The translations under genes and the position numbers were made by a program. Below, piece by piece: positions 18,241-25,300 of a stretch of DNA of 34,346 bases. Origin of the DNA: Candidatus Burkholderia verschuerenii (lineage in GTDB: Bacteria; Pseudomonadota; Gammaproteobacteria; Burkholderiales; Burkholderiaceae); the NCBI RefSeq assembly GCF_001189365.1, contig NZ_LFJJ01000037.1, forward strand, positions 1 through 34,346, given 5' to 3'. Within the stretch, counting starts at the first letter, position 1. Every line of letters begins with the position of its first letter. The notes below the pieces were generated by a model. The model did no database searches. It saw only the letters and a program-made list of their open reading frames with translations, and was not told where the DNA came from.

Positions 18241-18768
18241 ATCGCAACCTGATTGAAGCCATGCCGACGATGGACGAGCCAAGAGTAATTTTCGAAGGCT
18301 CACCCTCGCAAGTGGTCAATCTGCCGACGATGATAGGCAACGTGCTCGCGGCGGTTGTGGTGCTCGTCGCGGCGCACTTCGCGGAGTTGCGCTGGCACAT
18401 TACGCCGCTTGTCGGCCTCGTGCCTGCGCTCCTGCTCGTTCTGCGCGCGCTCTTCGTCTGCCTGCAAACGGCGTTCGTCGAAATCAGGATCGACGTTGAG
18501 CGCATCACGTACCGGCAAGGCATCTTGAACAAGGAAGTGTCGAGCCTCGAACTGTTTCGCATCCAGCATGTGACCTCGTTTCATCCGTGGTGGGAGCGTC
18601 CTTTCGGTGTCGGCACGGTCATCGTGGCGACGAGCGATTCAGACGCACCGCGCTGGCGTCTCGCCGGCCTGCCGGATGCCGAAAGCCCTGCGCTCTGACC
18701 TGAACCGCGCAGCGATCGCCCTGCGCGACCGCAAGGGCATCCGCGAAGTCAACATGGGGCGCGTATGA
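18237..18768 (+). pseudogene. bacterial PH-domain membrane protein, frameshifted
   Basis: The product has two membrane spans (about residues 32-50 and 55-75), then a bacterial PH-like domain (VEIRIDVERITYRQGILNKEVSSLELFRIQHV). As written the frame stops at 18698 after 153 residues. Removing one C from the CCC at 18686-18688 restores reading to LRSDLNRAAIALRDRKGIREVNMGRV and a stop at 18766-18768. That stop overlaps the next gene's ATG (18765), matching the coupling style of this operon. The extra C is a sequencing error, a real mutation or, less likely, programmed shifting. Confidence 0.75.
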
Positions 18769-19484
18769 GCCGTCGCAAGAAAACCCGCCCCGGCCTACTT
18801 ACGCTCGCCTCTCGCGGGCCGTGGTGGTTCGGCGCGTCGATCGCCACGGCGATCCTTGCCGCCGAAGCGCTCGCGGCCTCTGTCTCGGCACGCACCGGCC
18901 CGCTCGGTGTTGCCCTTGCCGTCGTCCAGTCCAAGCCGGTCGCGTTACTTGCGATCGTGCTTGCCCTGCTTTTCTTCGGCGCTTCGATCGTGGCCGCGCT
19001 GCGTGGTCGCGATCGAGCGAAGCTGCTCGACGTGCAGCGCGACCTAAATAGCCTCAAGGCGCTCGACTGGCGACAGTTCGAGCGCCTTGTCGCGGAAGCG
19101 TACCGCCGCCTTGGTTATCGCGTGCGCGTGACCGGCCAGGGCGGTGCCGATGGCGGCGTCGATCTCATCCTCACGCGCGGCGCGGAAAAGGTCATCGTCC
19201 AATGCAAACAGTGGCAATCGACAAGCATCGGCGCATCTGTGGTGCGTGAAATGTTCGGCTTGATGGCGCACCACAAGGCAACAGCCGTCGCGATTGTCTG
19301 CACTGGCAAATTCACTCGCGACGCCGCCACGTTTGCGGCTGGCAAGCCGATCGAGCTCGTAACTGGCGATGCACTCGCCGAGCTCGTCGAATCGGTGCGG
19401 CGTGGCGGTGTCTCCCCGGCGCGTGCGCGCCCTGTGAAGTCGAACGGCGCGCACGCGCCCCGTACCGGCCGGAAGCCGACTTAG
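18765..19484 (+). CDS. membrane-anchored Mrr-like restriction endonuclease
   Basis: The 239-residue product has two N-terminal membrane spans (about residues 22-40 and 57-78). A PD-(D/E)XK nuclease domain of the Mrr type follows: LDWRQFERLVAEAYRRLGY (Glu106), GGADGGVDL (Asp133) and VIVQCKQW (Gln146, Lys148), the usual D-(x)-QxK core. All catalytic residues seem present. Its target is unknown; a membrane position inside a transfer operon could suit action on incoming or competing DNA, which is inference. It is coupled to the PH-domain gene by an ATGA overlap. Confidence 0.85.
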   Translation: MSRRKKTRPGLLTLASRGPWWFGASIATAILAAEALAASVSARTGPLGVALAVVQSKPVALLAIVLALLFFGASIVAALRGRDRAKLLDVQRDLNSLKALDWRQFERLVAEAYRRLGYRVRVTGQGGADGGVDLILTRGAEKVIVQCKQWQSTSIGASVVREMFGLMAHHKATAVAIVCTGKFTRDAATFAAGKPIELVTGDALAELVESVRRGGVSPARARPVKSNGAHAPRTGRKPT

Positions 19485-19493
19485 GTATATGCA

Positions 19494-19907
19494 ATGAAGA
19501 AAATCATTCTCGCCGTCGCAGCGCTGGCAACCTCCGGCCTCGTCCTCGCGCAAACTCAACCCGTAACGCCGGCAGCGCCGGCCCCTGACGCAGCACAACA
19601 ATTCACGCAGGCCCAACTGTCGATTCTTCATCAGGACTTGCAGCAAGTCGTCGGCGAGCTGGCCGCTCGCGCGCCCTCCCAAGACCCGTTCTCGTTCTGC
19701 TACTTCAAGAACGAGGCGTATTCACTTGGCTCGGTTCGTGACGGGCTTGTATGTGAAAAGACCGGCGTTCACTGGAATACGCCTGACGGTGAGGATCGGA
19801 GGATCGCAAGCGTAGCGATCCGCTTCGCTGGATTCCGGCGAACCCGAAAGCGCGTCGCAGCGATAGCTAATTTTCCCGGCGCGTGCGCGCCCCGTTGCGG
19901 CCGGTAG
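19494..19907 (+). CDS. small exported protein, possibly DUF1496-like
   Basis: The 137-residue product has a clear signal peptide (cleavage after VLA, about residue 19). A helical segment (AQLSILHQDLQQVVGELAAR) and a short Cys-containing motif, FSFCYFKNEAYSLGSVRDGLVCEK, follow, resembling DUF1496 proteins. The last 40 residues are Arg/Ala-rich and read like translated non-coding DNA. They cover a hairpin (GGATCGC/GCGATCC, 19801-19821) and a segment similar to the 3' end of the preceding gene. The natural C-terminus may have been lost or replaced. Confidence 0.6.
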   Translation: MKKIILAVAALATSGLVLAQTQPVTPAAPAPDAAQQFTQAQLSILHQDLQQVVGELAARAPSQDPFSFCYFKNEAYSLGSVRDGLVCEKTGVHWNTPDGEDRRIASVAIRFAGFRRTRKRVAAIANFPGACAPRCGR

Positions 19908-19927
19908 CCGTCGAGCGTAGGTGAATC

Positions 19928-20119
19928 ATGGGTGAGTGGAAGCAGAACAGCGCATACGGCTGGTCGCATCCGAGCGGATGGGAAATCGGCCGCTATCTCC
20001 AGAACGGCGAGGAAATCTTCATGCTCTGGCACGGTGGAGAAACGCAGGGCCGTTTCGCCACGCTTGAAAAGGCAATCGGTCGGCACGCGGAGCTCGTACC
20101 GCAATCGACGCACACGTAA
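19928..20119 (+). CDS. small protein, paralogue of 20421-20639
   Basis: The 63-residue product has the pattern YGWSHPSGWEIGRYLQNGEEIFMLWHGGETQGRFATLEKAIGRHAELV. The same order of W/F-HP-GW-I, a short hydrophobic strand, G-F and a final RHA recurs in the gene at 20421. It looks like a small beta-sheet plus helix fold. No function is recognised. It is the last gene before the operon terminator. Confidence 0.65.
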   Translation: MGEWKQNSAYGWSHPSGWEIGRYLQNGEEIFMLWHGGETQGRFATLEKAIGRHAELVPQSTHT

Positions 20120-20176
20120 CGACCTCGGTAGCTCATTCCGGCTCGCATGGCCCTCGGAATTTGGGCCGGAATCTTT

Positions 20177-20201
20177 GGACCGCTTCGGCGGTCCTTTTTT
20201 T
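20177..20201 (+). terminator. terminator of the transfer operon
   Basis: GGACCGC-TTCG-GCGGTCC is a seven-pair stem with the very stable TTCG tetraloop, followed by seven T residues. It closes the long + strand operon. Confidence 0.93.
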
Positions 20202-20218
20202 CGCGTATCCAGCTTCGC

Positions 20219-20244
20219 AAAAAAAACCGGCGCATGCGCCGGTT
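20219..20244 (-). terminator. terminator for leftward transcription
   Basis: The perfect palindrome AACCGGCGCATGCGCCGGTT (20225-20244) is preceded on the + strand by a run of A, which becomes a T run on the - strand. It should stop transcripts coming from the mobilisation operon on the right and, with the 20177 terminator, insulate the two blocks. Confidence 0.75.
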
Positions 20245-20420
20245 GAATGTCCGGCCGTTCCGAGGGTTGGCACGAACCTGAGAGAACTACATAGTACGAG
20301 AATCACCGCGAATCAGTCTGCCGAATTGGGCCAAAAAGCCCTTTTATTTGCGCACATTATCTCGGTGCGAAAGTGCTCGCCAAATGCCGTTAACAAGGAG
20401 CACCCACACAAGAGGAAACG
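20245..20420. other. intergenic region, no gene seen
   Basis: No convincing coding frame lies between the terminators and the small gene at 20421. A promoter for that gene should be here, but I do not see a clear -35/-10 pair. Confidence 0.4.
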
Positions 20421-20639
20421 ATGTGTAATGAAAGTACGGGGCATATGATTGCCAGCGGCTGGCAACGCGTCGGCCCATATGAATTTGTCCACCCGACAGG
20501 ATGGACAATCAAAAATCGAATTATCAGGGGCAAGCCCGTCTGGACGCTTCAATGTGGATTTCGCTCCGAAGGCTCGTTTCCATCTTCGGACATTGCAATG
20601 GAGCGGCACGCGAACATAGTTGAATCAAGCTCGCTTTAG
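20421..20639 (+). CDS. small protein, paralogue of 19928-20119
   Basis: The 72-residue product starts at an ATG preceded by GAGGAAAC. Its sequence (GWQRVGPYEFVHPTGWTIKN, PVWTLQCGFRSEGSFPSSDIAMERHANIV) aligns along its length with the 63-residue protein at 19928. Its 3' end overlaps the convergent exonuclease gene by 15 bases. Unlike its neighbours it lies between a leftward terminator and a convergent gene, so it must have its own promoter. Function unknown. Confidence 0.65.
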   Translation: MCNESTGHMIASGWQRVGPYEFVHPTGWTIKNRIIRGKPVWTLQCGFRSEGSFPSSDIAMERHANIVESSSL

Positions 20640-21542
20640 CTCCGCCCCCAAACCCGCTGAAACGTTTTGCGCTTGGCGCGCGAGTCCGAGAACGACCTGA
20701 CGACACGCCTCGGCGTCGCTTCTTGCCCGGTGCGCGGTATCGCTCGCCGGCACTGTAGCGCCGGCAATTCCTATCGCGGTGCCGAGACTCGGCCAGCGCC
20801 CCGCATTCAGCCCGGTCAATAATTCCATCGTGCATTCGGCCTGAAAGACCGCGAGCGCGACGCCGTATCGAAGGCTCGTTTGCCGCATCATGCGTTTGTC
20901 GAAGTCGGCATGGTGAGCGACAACGAGCCTCCCGGCGAGAAGCCGCGCGACGTGCTCGCAAACGTCCGACCATGCCGGCGCGTTCGCTACGTCCTGCTCG
21001 GTAATGCCGTTGATAGCCGTCGATTCAGCGGGTATGGGTTGCGTCGGCTTGACTAGCGTATTCAGCAGTACCGTCCCGTCGTGGTCGAGAATGGCAACCT
21101 CGATAATCTCGGCGTGCTCATCGAGCCCGGTTGTCTCGGTGTCAAAAAAAAGCGGCGACCGCGTAAGCAGGTCAGCCGCATACGAGCATATCGCCCGCTT
21201 CTCTTCTTCCCATTGCTCGCGCTCGTCTCGCGCCTCGCACTCATAGCAGCGGCCGCGATTGCGATCGAGCTCAAACTTGTCCGTGCGCATGCCACACACC
21301 GCGCATAGTGCGGTTCCTACAAGCGTGCGGCCGATGGACAGCGCCGCCGCCTGCGCGGACGACAACTCGCGACGCGGGCGCATCGGTATCGCCTCGGCTG
21401 GATCGTAGAGCGTCACGTAGCCGTGGCCTTGCCAATAGAAGCCGGCCGCGCCTTGCTTCGGTGCGGGCTTCAACCGCTCCTGTTTCAACTCCGTCTTGGT
21501 ACGCAAATGGGCCGGCGCTGCCGCCCTGTTCTTGTAGTTCAT
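20625..21542 (-). CDS. DEDD-family 3'-5' exonuclease
   Basis: The 305-residue product has a DnaQ-like exonuclease domain: ExoI FFDTETTGL (Asp134, Glu136), ExoII VVAHHADFD (Asp213) and ExoIII HRARSDAEAC (His271, Asp276), so it belongs to the DEDDh subclass. A four-Cys element (C80-x2-C83, C99-x2-C102) before it may bind zinc. ATG 21542 was chosen because GAGAGGG lies eight bases upstream; the open frame further upstream is Arg-rich shadow. It is third in the mobilisation operon, 25 bases after the relaxase, so it may trim DNA during transfer. Confidence 0.88.
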   Translation of the reverse strand: MNYKNRAAAPAHLRTKTELKQERLKPAPKQGAAGFYWQGHGYVTLYDPAEAIPMRPRRELSSAQAAALSIGRTLVGTALCAVCGMRTDKFELDRNRGRCYECEARDEREQWEEEKRAICSYAADLLTRSPLFFDTETTGLDEHAEIIEVAILDHDGTVLLNTLVKPTQPIPAESTAINGITEQDVANAPAWSDVCEHVARLLAGRLVVAHHADFDKRMMRQTSLRYGVALAVFQAECTMELLTGLNAGRWPSLGTAIGIAGATVPASDTAHRARSDAEACRQVVLGLARQAQNVSAGLGAELKRA

Positions 21543-21567
21543 CGGGTTGCCCTCTCTAGGCGCGTGA

Positions 21568-22716
21568 CTAATCGCGGTCGTAGTCCTTGTCCGGGCGCGG
21601 CTGCGGCTTCGTCGTCGGCTTCGGTGCGGTCGGACTCTGTGCGCCTTGCTCGTTTCCGGCCTGCTTCTCGGCCTGCGCCGCACGCTTGCGCACAACGTCC
21701 CGCATACGCTGCTCAAGCTCTTGCTGTTGCGTGAGCGGTGCAGGCATGTCGCGCACGAAGGCACGCACTTGGCGCGCGAGCTCCGCGTCGCCCGGCTCTG
21801 CGCTCTTGTCGAGCACGTCGGCGAGCGCTGTCCAGCCAGCGCGAATCGTCGTCTGCCGATCGGCGATGCGCTGCTCCCACGGTCGCGCGTCGGTGCGATT
21901 GTCGAGTACGACGCGTGCAGCCTCGCGAATGGCCGACTCCTTGACCGTCGATCGGTTTTCCTTCGCCGCCTGATAAACCGGCTGCCGCGTCGCCTTCTTT
22001 ACGATGCCGCGCACGTTGCGGGGCGTTGCCGCCGCTTCGATACCTCGGGCGCGCAACTGCTCGGCGAACATTTCGCGCCACTCCTGCAACTCGGGGCGAC
22101 CGTGGACGATCCTGCGCCCGTCCTTGCCTCGCGCCTTCACGGCCATGTGAACGTGCGGGTGCGGGGGCGCATCTTCGTCCGGGTCGGTTTCGGGCGTATG
22201 AAGCACGAACACGTATTCGTGGTTCGAGAATGCCTGCTTGGCGAATTCGCGCGCGGCCTCCTTCAAGCGTTCAGGATTGGTGCCGACTGGCATCGACAAG
22301 ACCATGTTAACGGTCTGCTTGCCATTCGCGCGACGCTTGCCGATCTGCTGCGACCAGTGTTCGTGAAGCTCCTTCAACTCTTCGAGCCCCGAAAGAATCT
22401 CGCCCTCTTCGTTCTCTGCCTCGATCTGCCCGTTCCGCGTGATGTAGGTAAGGTGCGCCCACACCCGGCCCGTTTGCTTCCCGACACTGCTCACCTTCAC
22501 CATGACTTCGGGAACCTTGCGCGTCACGCGGGCGATCGTGTTTTTCGCGCGTCTCGCCCTGCCATTGCTCGCCGAATTAGATCGACCAGGCAGGCCCGGC
22601 CGCACCTGATCCCCGGGCGGTGACTTGCCGCCTGCGGGGCCGTGTACGAACTCTTCGAGCGAGTCGAACATTCCGAGCGAGTCGAAGAGCGATTCGAGTG
22701 GCGTCGTGCTGGTCAT
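21568..22716 (-). CDS. MOBP-type relaxase
   Basis: The 382-residue product has relaxase motif I RVWAHLTYITRNG with the likely nicking Tyr91 and motif III HPHVH (His186, His188, His190) for metal binding, an arrangement typical of MOBP/TraI-VirD2 relaxases. It should nick oriT and stay bound to the 5' end. The 68 residues before motif I are longer than in RP4 TraI, where the Tyr is at position 22. The C-terminus is Gln/Lys/Pro-rich. Start 22716 overlaps the MobC-like stop (ATGA). Confidence 0.9.
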   Translation of the reverse strand: MTSTTPLESLFDSLGMFDSLEEFVHGPAGGKSPPGDQVRPGLPGRSNSASNGRARRAKNTIARVTRKVPEVMVKVSSVGKQTGRVWAHLTYITRNGQIEAENEEGEILSGLEELKELHEHWSQQIGKRRANGKQTVNMVLSMPVGTNPERLKEAAREFAKQAFSNHEYVFVLHTPETDPDEDAPPHPHVHMAVKARGKDGRRIVHGRPELQEWREMFAEQLRARGIEAAATPRNVRGIVKKATRQPVYQAAKENRSTVKESAIREAARVVLDNRTDARPWEQRIADRQTTIRAGWTALADVLDKSAEPGDAELARQVRAFVRDMPAPLTQQQELEQRMRDVVRKRAAQAEKQAGNEQGAQSPTAPKPTTKPQPRPDKDYDRD

Positions 22717-23249
22717 TTGTCGAGCCCCCAACGATCCAAGTTCGTGTCCATGACGCGCGCAACATGCGCCCGGTGCTGTTTCAGGTCGGCGACAAGCGTT
22801 TCGATCGCTTCGAGCGTAACGCTACGCATGGCGTTTGGATCCATGTTGATGTTCCGCGCGATCTGATTCAGATTCCGGCCAACTGCGGCTATCTGCCTGT
22901 TGGACTCCATCAGCGTATCTAGCTCGGCAGTCGAAAACTGCGGCTCACGTAGAACGTGCGCGCGGATGAGATTGACGATCCAGGTAGTGCGATTCACGCC
23001 CTGCTGTTTCGCGCGTGATTCGACTTGATAGTGCTCGTCGGGCGTCAACCCGATATTGATTTGCTCGCGCTTCGGCTTCGCCTCGCGTACCGGACGCGGG
23101 GGCGGTGCCGGCTCGTCCCCGATCACGCGATCAATCACGACACGCAGCAATTGCGCCTCGTTGGCGTAGCCGTGTTTTTTCGCGGCGGCTGCGAATTTCG
23201 CCTTGGTCTCTTCCGAGACATAGGTTTGCAGCGACGGCTTTCTTGGCAT
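22713..23249 (-). CDS. MobC-like relaxosome accessory protein
   Basis: The 178-residue product has a central ribbon-helix-helix-like part (REQINIGLTPDEHYQVESRAKQQGVNRTTWIVNLIRAHVL). The C-terminal motif RNLNQIARNIN is the MobC/TraJ relaxosome hallmark. The N-terminal 50 residues (MPRKPSLQTYVSEETKAKFAA) look like a second ribbon-helix-helix domain. ATG 23249 has AAGGA upstream; earlier in-frame ATGs overlap the 23286 palindrome. It likely binds oriT and helps the relaxase. Confidence 0.86.
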   Translation of the reverse strand: MPRKPSLQTYVSEETKAKFAAAAKKHGYANEAQLLRVVIDRVIGDEPAPPPRPVREAKPKREQINIGLTPDEHYQVESRAKQQGVNRTTWIVNLIRAHVLREPQFSTAELDTLMESNRQIAAVGRNLNQIARNINMDPNAMRSVTLEAIETLVADLKQHRAHVARVMDTNLDRWGLDK

Positions 23250-23285
23250 TTGGCGATCCTTCTTAACCGGCTTCGACGCGCGAAA

Positions 23286-23303
23286 ACTTTCGTCAACGAA
23301 AGT
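23286..23303. repeat. ACTTTCGT palindrome, copy 1 of the oriT region
   Basis: ACTTTCGT-CA-ACGAAAGT is perfect in both 8-base arms. It lies 37 bases before the MobC-like start on the promoter side. Related copies lie at 6764, 23399, 23484 and 34169. It may bind KorB/ParB or the MobC-like protein. Confidence 0.8.
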
Positions 23304-23398
23304 CGCGTTCGGAGCCCCCGCGCTTTGTGCCCGCCTATAATCAACGCCGTCGCTCATGGGCTTCGTCGAGATAGTCAGTGTGGGGCGTGGGAGCAAGC

Positions 23399-23416
23399 AC
23401 TTTCGTCAACGAAAGT
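23399..23416. repeat. ACTTTCGT palindrome, copy 2 of the oriT region
   Basis: A perfect copy whose symmetry extends two more bases on each side (GC...GC, 23397-23418). It lies 43 bases to the left of the proposed nic site. Confidence 0.85.
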
Positions 23417-23426
23417 GCACCCTTGG

Positions 23427-23465
23427 GCTACATGCAATTGTAGCACAAACCATATCCTGCCTTAG
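23427..23465 (+). other. candidate oriT with nic site
   Basis: An inverted repeat GCTACA-tgcaat-TGTAGC (23427-23444) is followed 15 bases later by ATATCCTG/CC, with nic predicted between G23459 and C23460. The ATCCTG/Y core is the known nic consensus of MOBP origins such as RP4, and the relaxase in this window is of that type. It lies in the intergenic region upstream of the mobilisation operon, flanked by two ACTTTCGT palindromes. The polarity would transfer positions above 23460 first. Confidence 0.75.
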
Positions 23466-23483
23466 AATACAACCTCCCACGCC

Positions 23484-23501
23484 ACTTTCGTCAACTAAAG
23501 T
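23484..23501. repeat. ACTTTCGT palindrome, copy 3 of the oriT region
   Basis: ACTTTCGT-CA-ACTAAAGT has one mismatch and lies 24 bases right of the proposed nic. Read on the - strand, TTGACG in this copy is followed 19 bases later by TATTCT, a possible weak promoter for the mobilisation operon. Confidence 0.65.
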
Positions 23502-23566
23502 CTGCCAGCGCCGTAGGCGCTTCGCGCTGCGGCCTCGCCCTCGACGGCTACGGCCGCTGCATCGTG

Positions 23567-23640
23567 TGTATTGCACATTACACATTCTCTGTATTGCGCA
23601 ATACACACGTATGCGCGACAATCTGTATTGCGCAATACAG
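23567..23640 (+). promoter_or_regulatory. three TGTATTGC palindromes before the SprT gene
   Basis: TGTATTGCGCAATACA occurs perfectly at 23590-23605 and 23624-23639, the latter with one more pair on each side. A degenerate copy, TGTATTGCACATTACA, lies at 23567-23582. A possible promoter, TTGCGC (23594-23599) and GACAAT (23617-23622) with a 17-base spacer, lies between the two perfect copies, which would give tight repression. The binding protein is unknown. Confidence 0.75.
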
Positions 23641-23660
23641 ACATGAATGGAAGAGCCTGA

Positions 23661-24434
23661 ATGGATGCCGCCGCCCTGAAACCGACTCCGCAAGCGTATG
23701 CCGAGCTTCAGCAGGCATACGATTTTTTCAACGAGGAAGTATTCGCGAACGAGCTTCCTGCGTGTCTCATCACGTTTCAGCGCGAACGGCGATCGTATGG
23801 CTACTTCGCAAACGAGCGATTTTTCGATCCGGCATCAGGTCAGGTGACAGACGAAATCGCGATGAATTGCAGGTATTTCGCGACGGTGCCACTCGTCGAA
23901 ATCCTGCAAACGCTTGTGCATGAAATGGTGCATGTGTGGCAATTCCGCTTGGGCACGCCAAGCCGGAAGGGCTACCACAATCGCGAGTTCGCCGACAAAA
24001 TGAAATCGGTCGGGCTCATGCCGTCCTCGACGGGCCAACCAGGCGGCAAGGAAGTCGGCCAGCATATGGCCGACTATCCGCTGCCGGGCGGGCCGTTCAT
24101 CGTCGCGTGCGAAAAGCTGCTGCAAACGGCGTTTCGCATTACGTGGATGGATCGCTTTCCGATCCACCCGGAGCACGTGAGCACGCCGGAAGAGCTTGCC
24201 GGCGATCCATCAGCAGAAGCGCTCGTCGCGCTCGGCGCTTTCGATATTCCGGCAGAGAGCGATTCGCTCGACAGTGAGTCGCCCGCGACAGCGGGCGAGG
24301 CCGTTACGAATAACAGCAACCGCGTGAAATACACTTGTCCGGTCTGTGGCGACAACATTTGGGGTAAGAACAGTATTCAGGCGGGCTGCTTCAAAACCGA
24401 CGAGTGCAAGGGGGCTAGGTTCGAAGCGCAGTAG
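23661..24434 (+). CDS. SprT-like zinc metalloprotease
   Basis: The 257-residue product has the metalloprotease helix TLVHEMVHVWQ (His87, Glu88, His91), with a likely third ligand His106 in KGYHNREFADKM, matching the SprT/Spartan family. The C-terminal ribbon CPVCGDNIWGK...CFKTDEC is the usual SprT zinc-binding region. Spartan proteases digest proteins crosslinked to DNA; SprT-like domains also occur in plasmid ArdC antirestriction proteins. It is the first gene after the proposed nic site and the only + strand gene in this half of the window. Confidence 0.87.
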   Translation: MDAAALKPTPQAYAELQQAYDFFNEEVFANELPACLITFQRERRSYGYFANERFFDPASGQVTDEIAMNCRYFATVPLVEILQTLVHEMVHVWQFRLGTPSRKGYHNREFADKMKSVGLMPSSTGQPGGKEVGQHMADYPLPGGPFIVACEKLLQTAFRITWMDRFPIHPEHVSTPEELAGDPSAEALVALGAFDIPAESDSLDSESPATAGEAVTNNSNRVKYTCPVCGDNIWGKNSIQAGCFKTDECKGARFEAQ

Positions 24435-24479
24435 GACACTCGTTCGCGCTCCCGCGCAAACAGGCCCGCAAGGCTGCTT

Positions 24480-24734
24480 TCAGGGGCGAGGGCGTTGCCC
24501 TCGGGGGCGGCTCCCGCCGCTCGGCGCGAGCGCGGAATCGGTGGCGTCGTACTGCTCGACCCAATCGACAAGCTCGCGCAGGGTGTCTTTGTCGGGCTGC
24601 TCGGCGAGCGTGCGTAGCACGTGCCCGTAAAAATCGCCTTCCTTCGGAAACTCAATGCCGCGAGCACGGAGAAACCCGGCTGCGATCCGCAGCCGGGCTT
24701 TCGCGCGCTCTGAAAGCGGCTGTGGCGTTGTCAC
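24480..24734 (-). CDS. small soluble protein, unknown
   Basis: The 84-residue product has a GTG start overlapping the previous stop (GTGA at 24734-24731), which supports coupling. It is charged and helical (SERAKARLRIAAGFLRARGIEF, DKDTLRELVDWVEQYDA). No family is recognised. A perfect ten-pair stem, CCCGGCTGCG/CGCAGCCGGG (24675-24697), lies inside it and is followed on the - strand by TTTC, so it may act as a weak internal terminator. Confidence 0.6.
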   Translation of the reverse strand: MTTPQPLSERAKARLRIAAGFLRARGIEFPKEGDFYGHVLRTLAEQPDKDTLRELVDWVEQYDATDSALAPSGGSRPRGQRPRP

Positions 24735-25297
24735 TGAAAGCCCTTGGCGAGCGCAATGAGCAAGGGCTCAAGCGTGCTGTATTGCTCGGGCGTGATGCCG
24801 ATTTTCTCGGGCGACTTCTCCCGAATACACTGCAACAGATACAGCATGGATGCGCCCTTGGGGAGCGCGGTCAGCATGGCGCGCAGCGCGTCTTGCTGGC
24901 TCACATCGAGCGCGACACCGGCCAGGCGCGGCAGGAACCCGGTAAGGGCGTCGATCTGCTCGCGCTTGTCCGGGCCGAATCCTACGGTAGTTGCCGCACC
25001 GAAGGCGGGCAGGGCGACGGCCTCGCCGTTCGGGTCGAGCCGCATCAGCCGTAGGGCGTCCGTGTTGTCGAGCAACGCGCGCGCTACAGCGTGCGTTGCA
25101 TGCGCGTATACGCCGTCGTCGGCGAGGCCAAGCAGCGCGGACGCGGCGCGGCGAGCTTGCTCGTAACGCGCTGCGCCGTCGTCGGCAGCGGTATCGGCTG
25201 AGACAAGTGCGAAACCGAATTTTCGAAGTTGGCGCACCGCTGCGGCCAACGCTTCGGCGCGATGTTCGAGCTCGGGTGTGTCGTGTTGATCCTGCAT
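24731..25297 (-). CDS. helical protein, unknown
   Basis: The 188-residue product is Ala/Leu-rich and predicted to be mostly helical, with no membrane span or signal peptide. No family recognised. It is coupled to its downstream neighbour and lies four bases after the membrane protein gene upstream, so it belongs to the small leftward operon from 26611. Confidence 0.65.
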   Translation of the reverse strand: MQDQHDTPELEHRAEALAAAVRQLRKFGFALVSADTAADDGAARYEQARRAASALLGLADDGVYAHATHAVARALLDNTDALRLMRLDPNGEAVALPAFGAATTVGFGPDKREQIDALTGFLPRLAGVALDVSQQDALRAMLTALPKGASMLYLLQCIREKSPEKIGITPEQYSTLEPLLIALAKGFQ

Positions 25298-25300
25298 GTG

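Noticed and set aside
23567..23640. Possible short CRISPR-like array
   Set aside because: The units are palindromic operators with unequal spacing (23 and 34 bases), and no cas gene is present.
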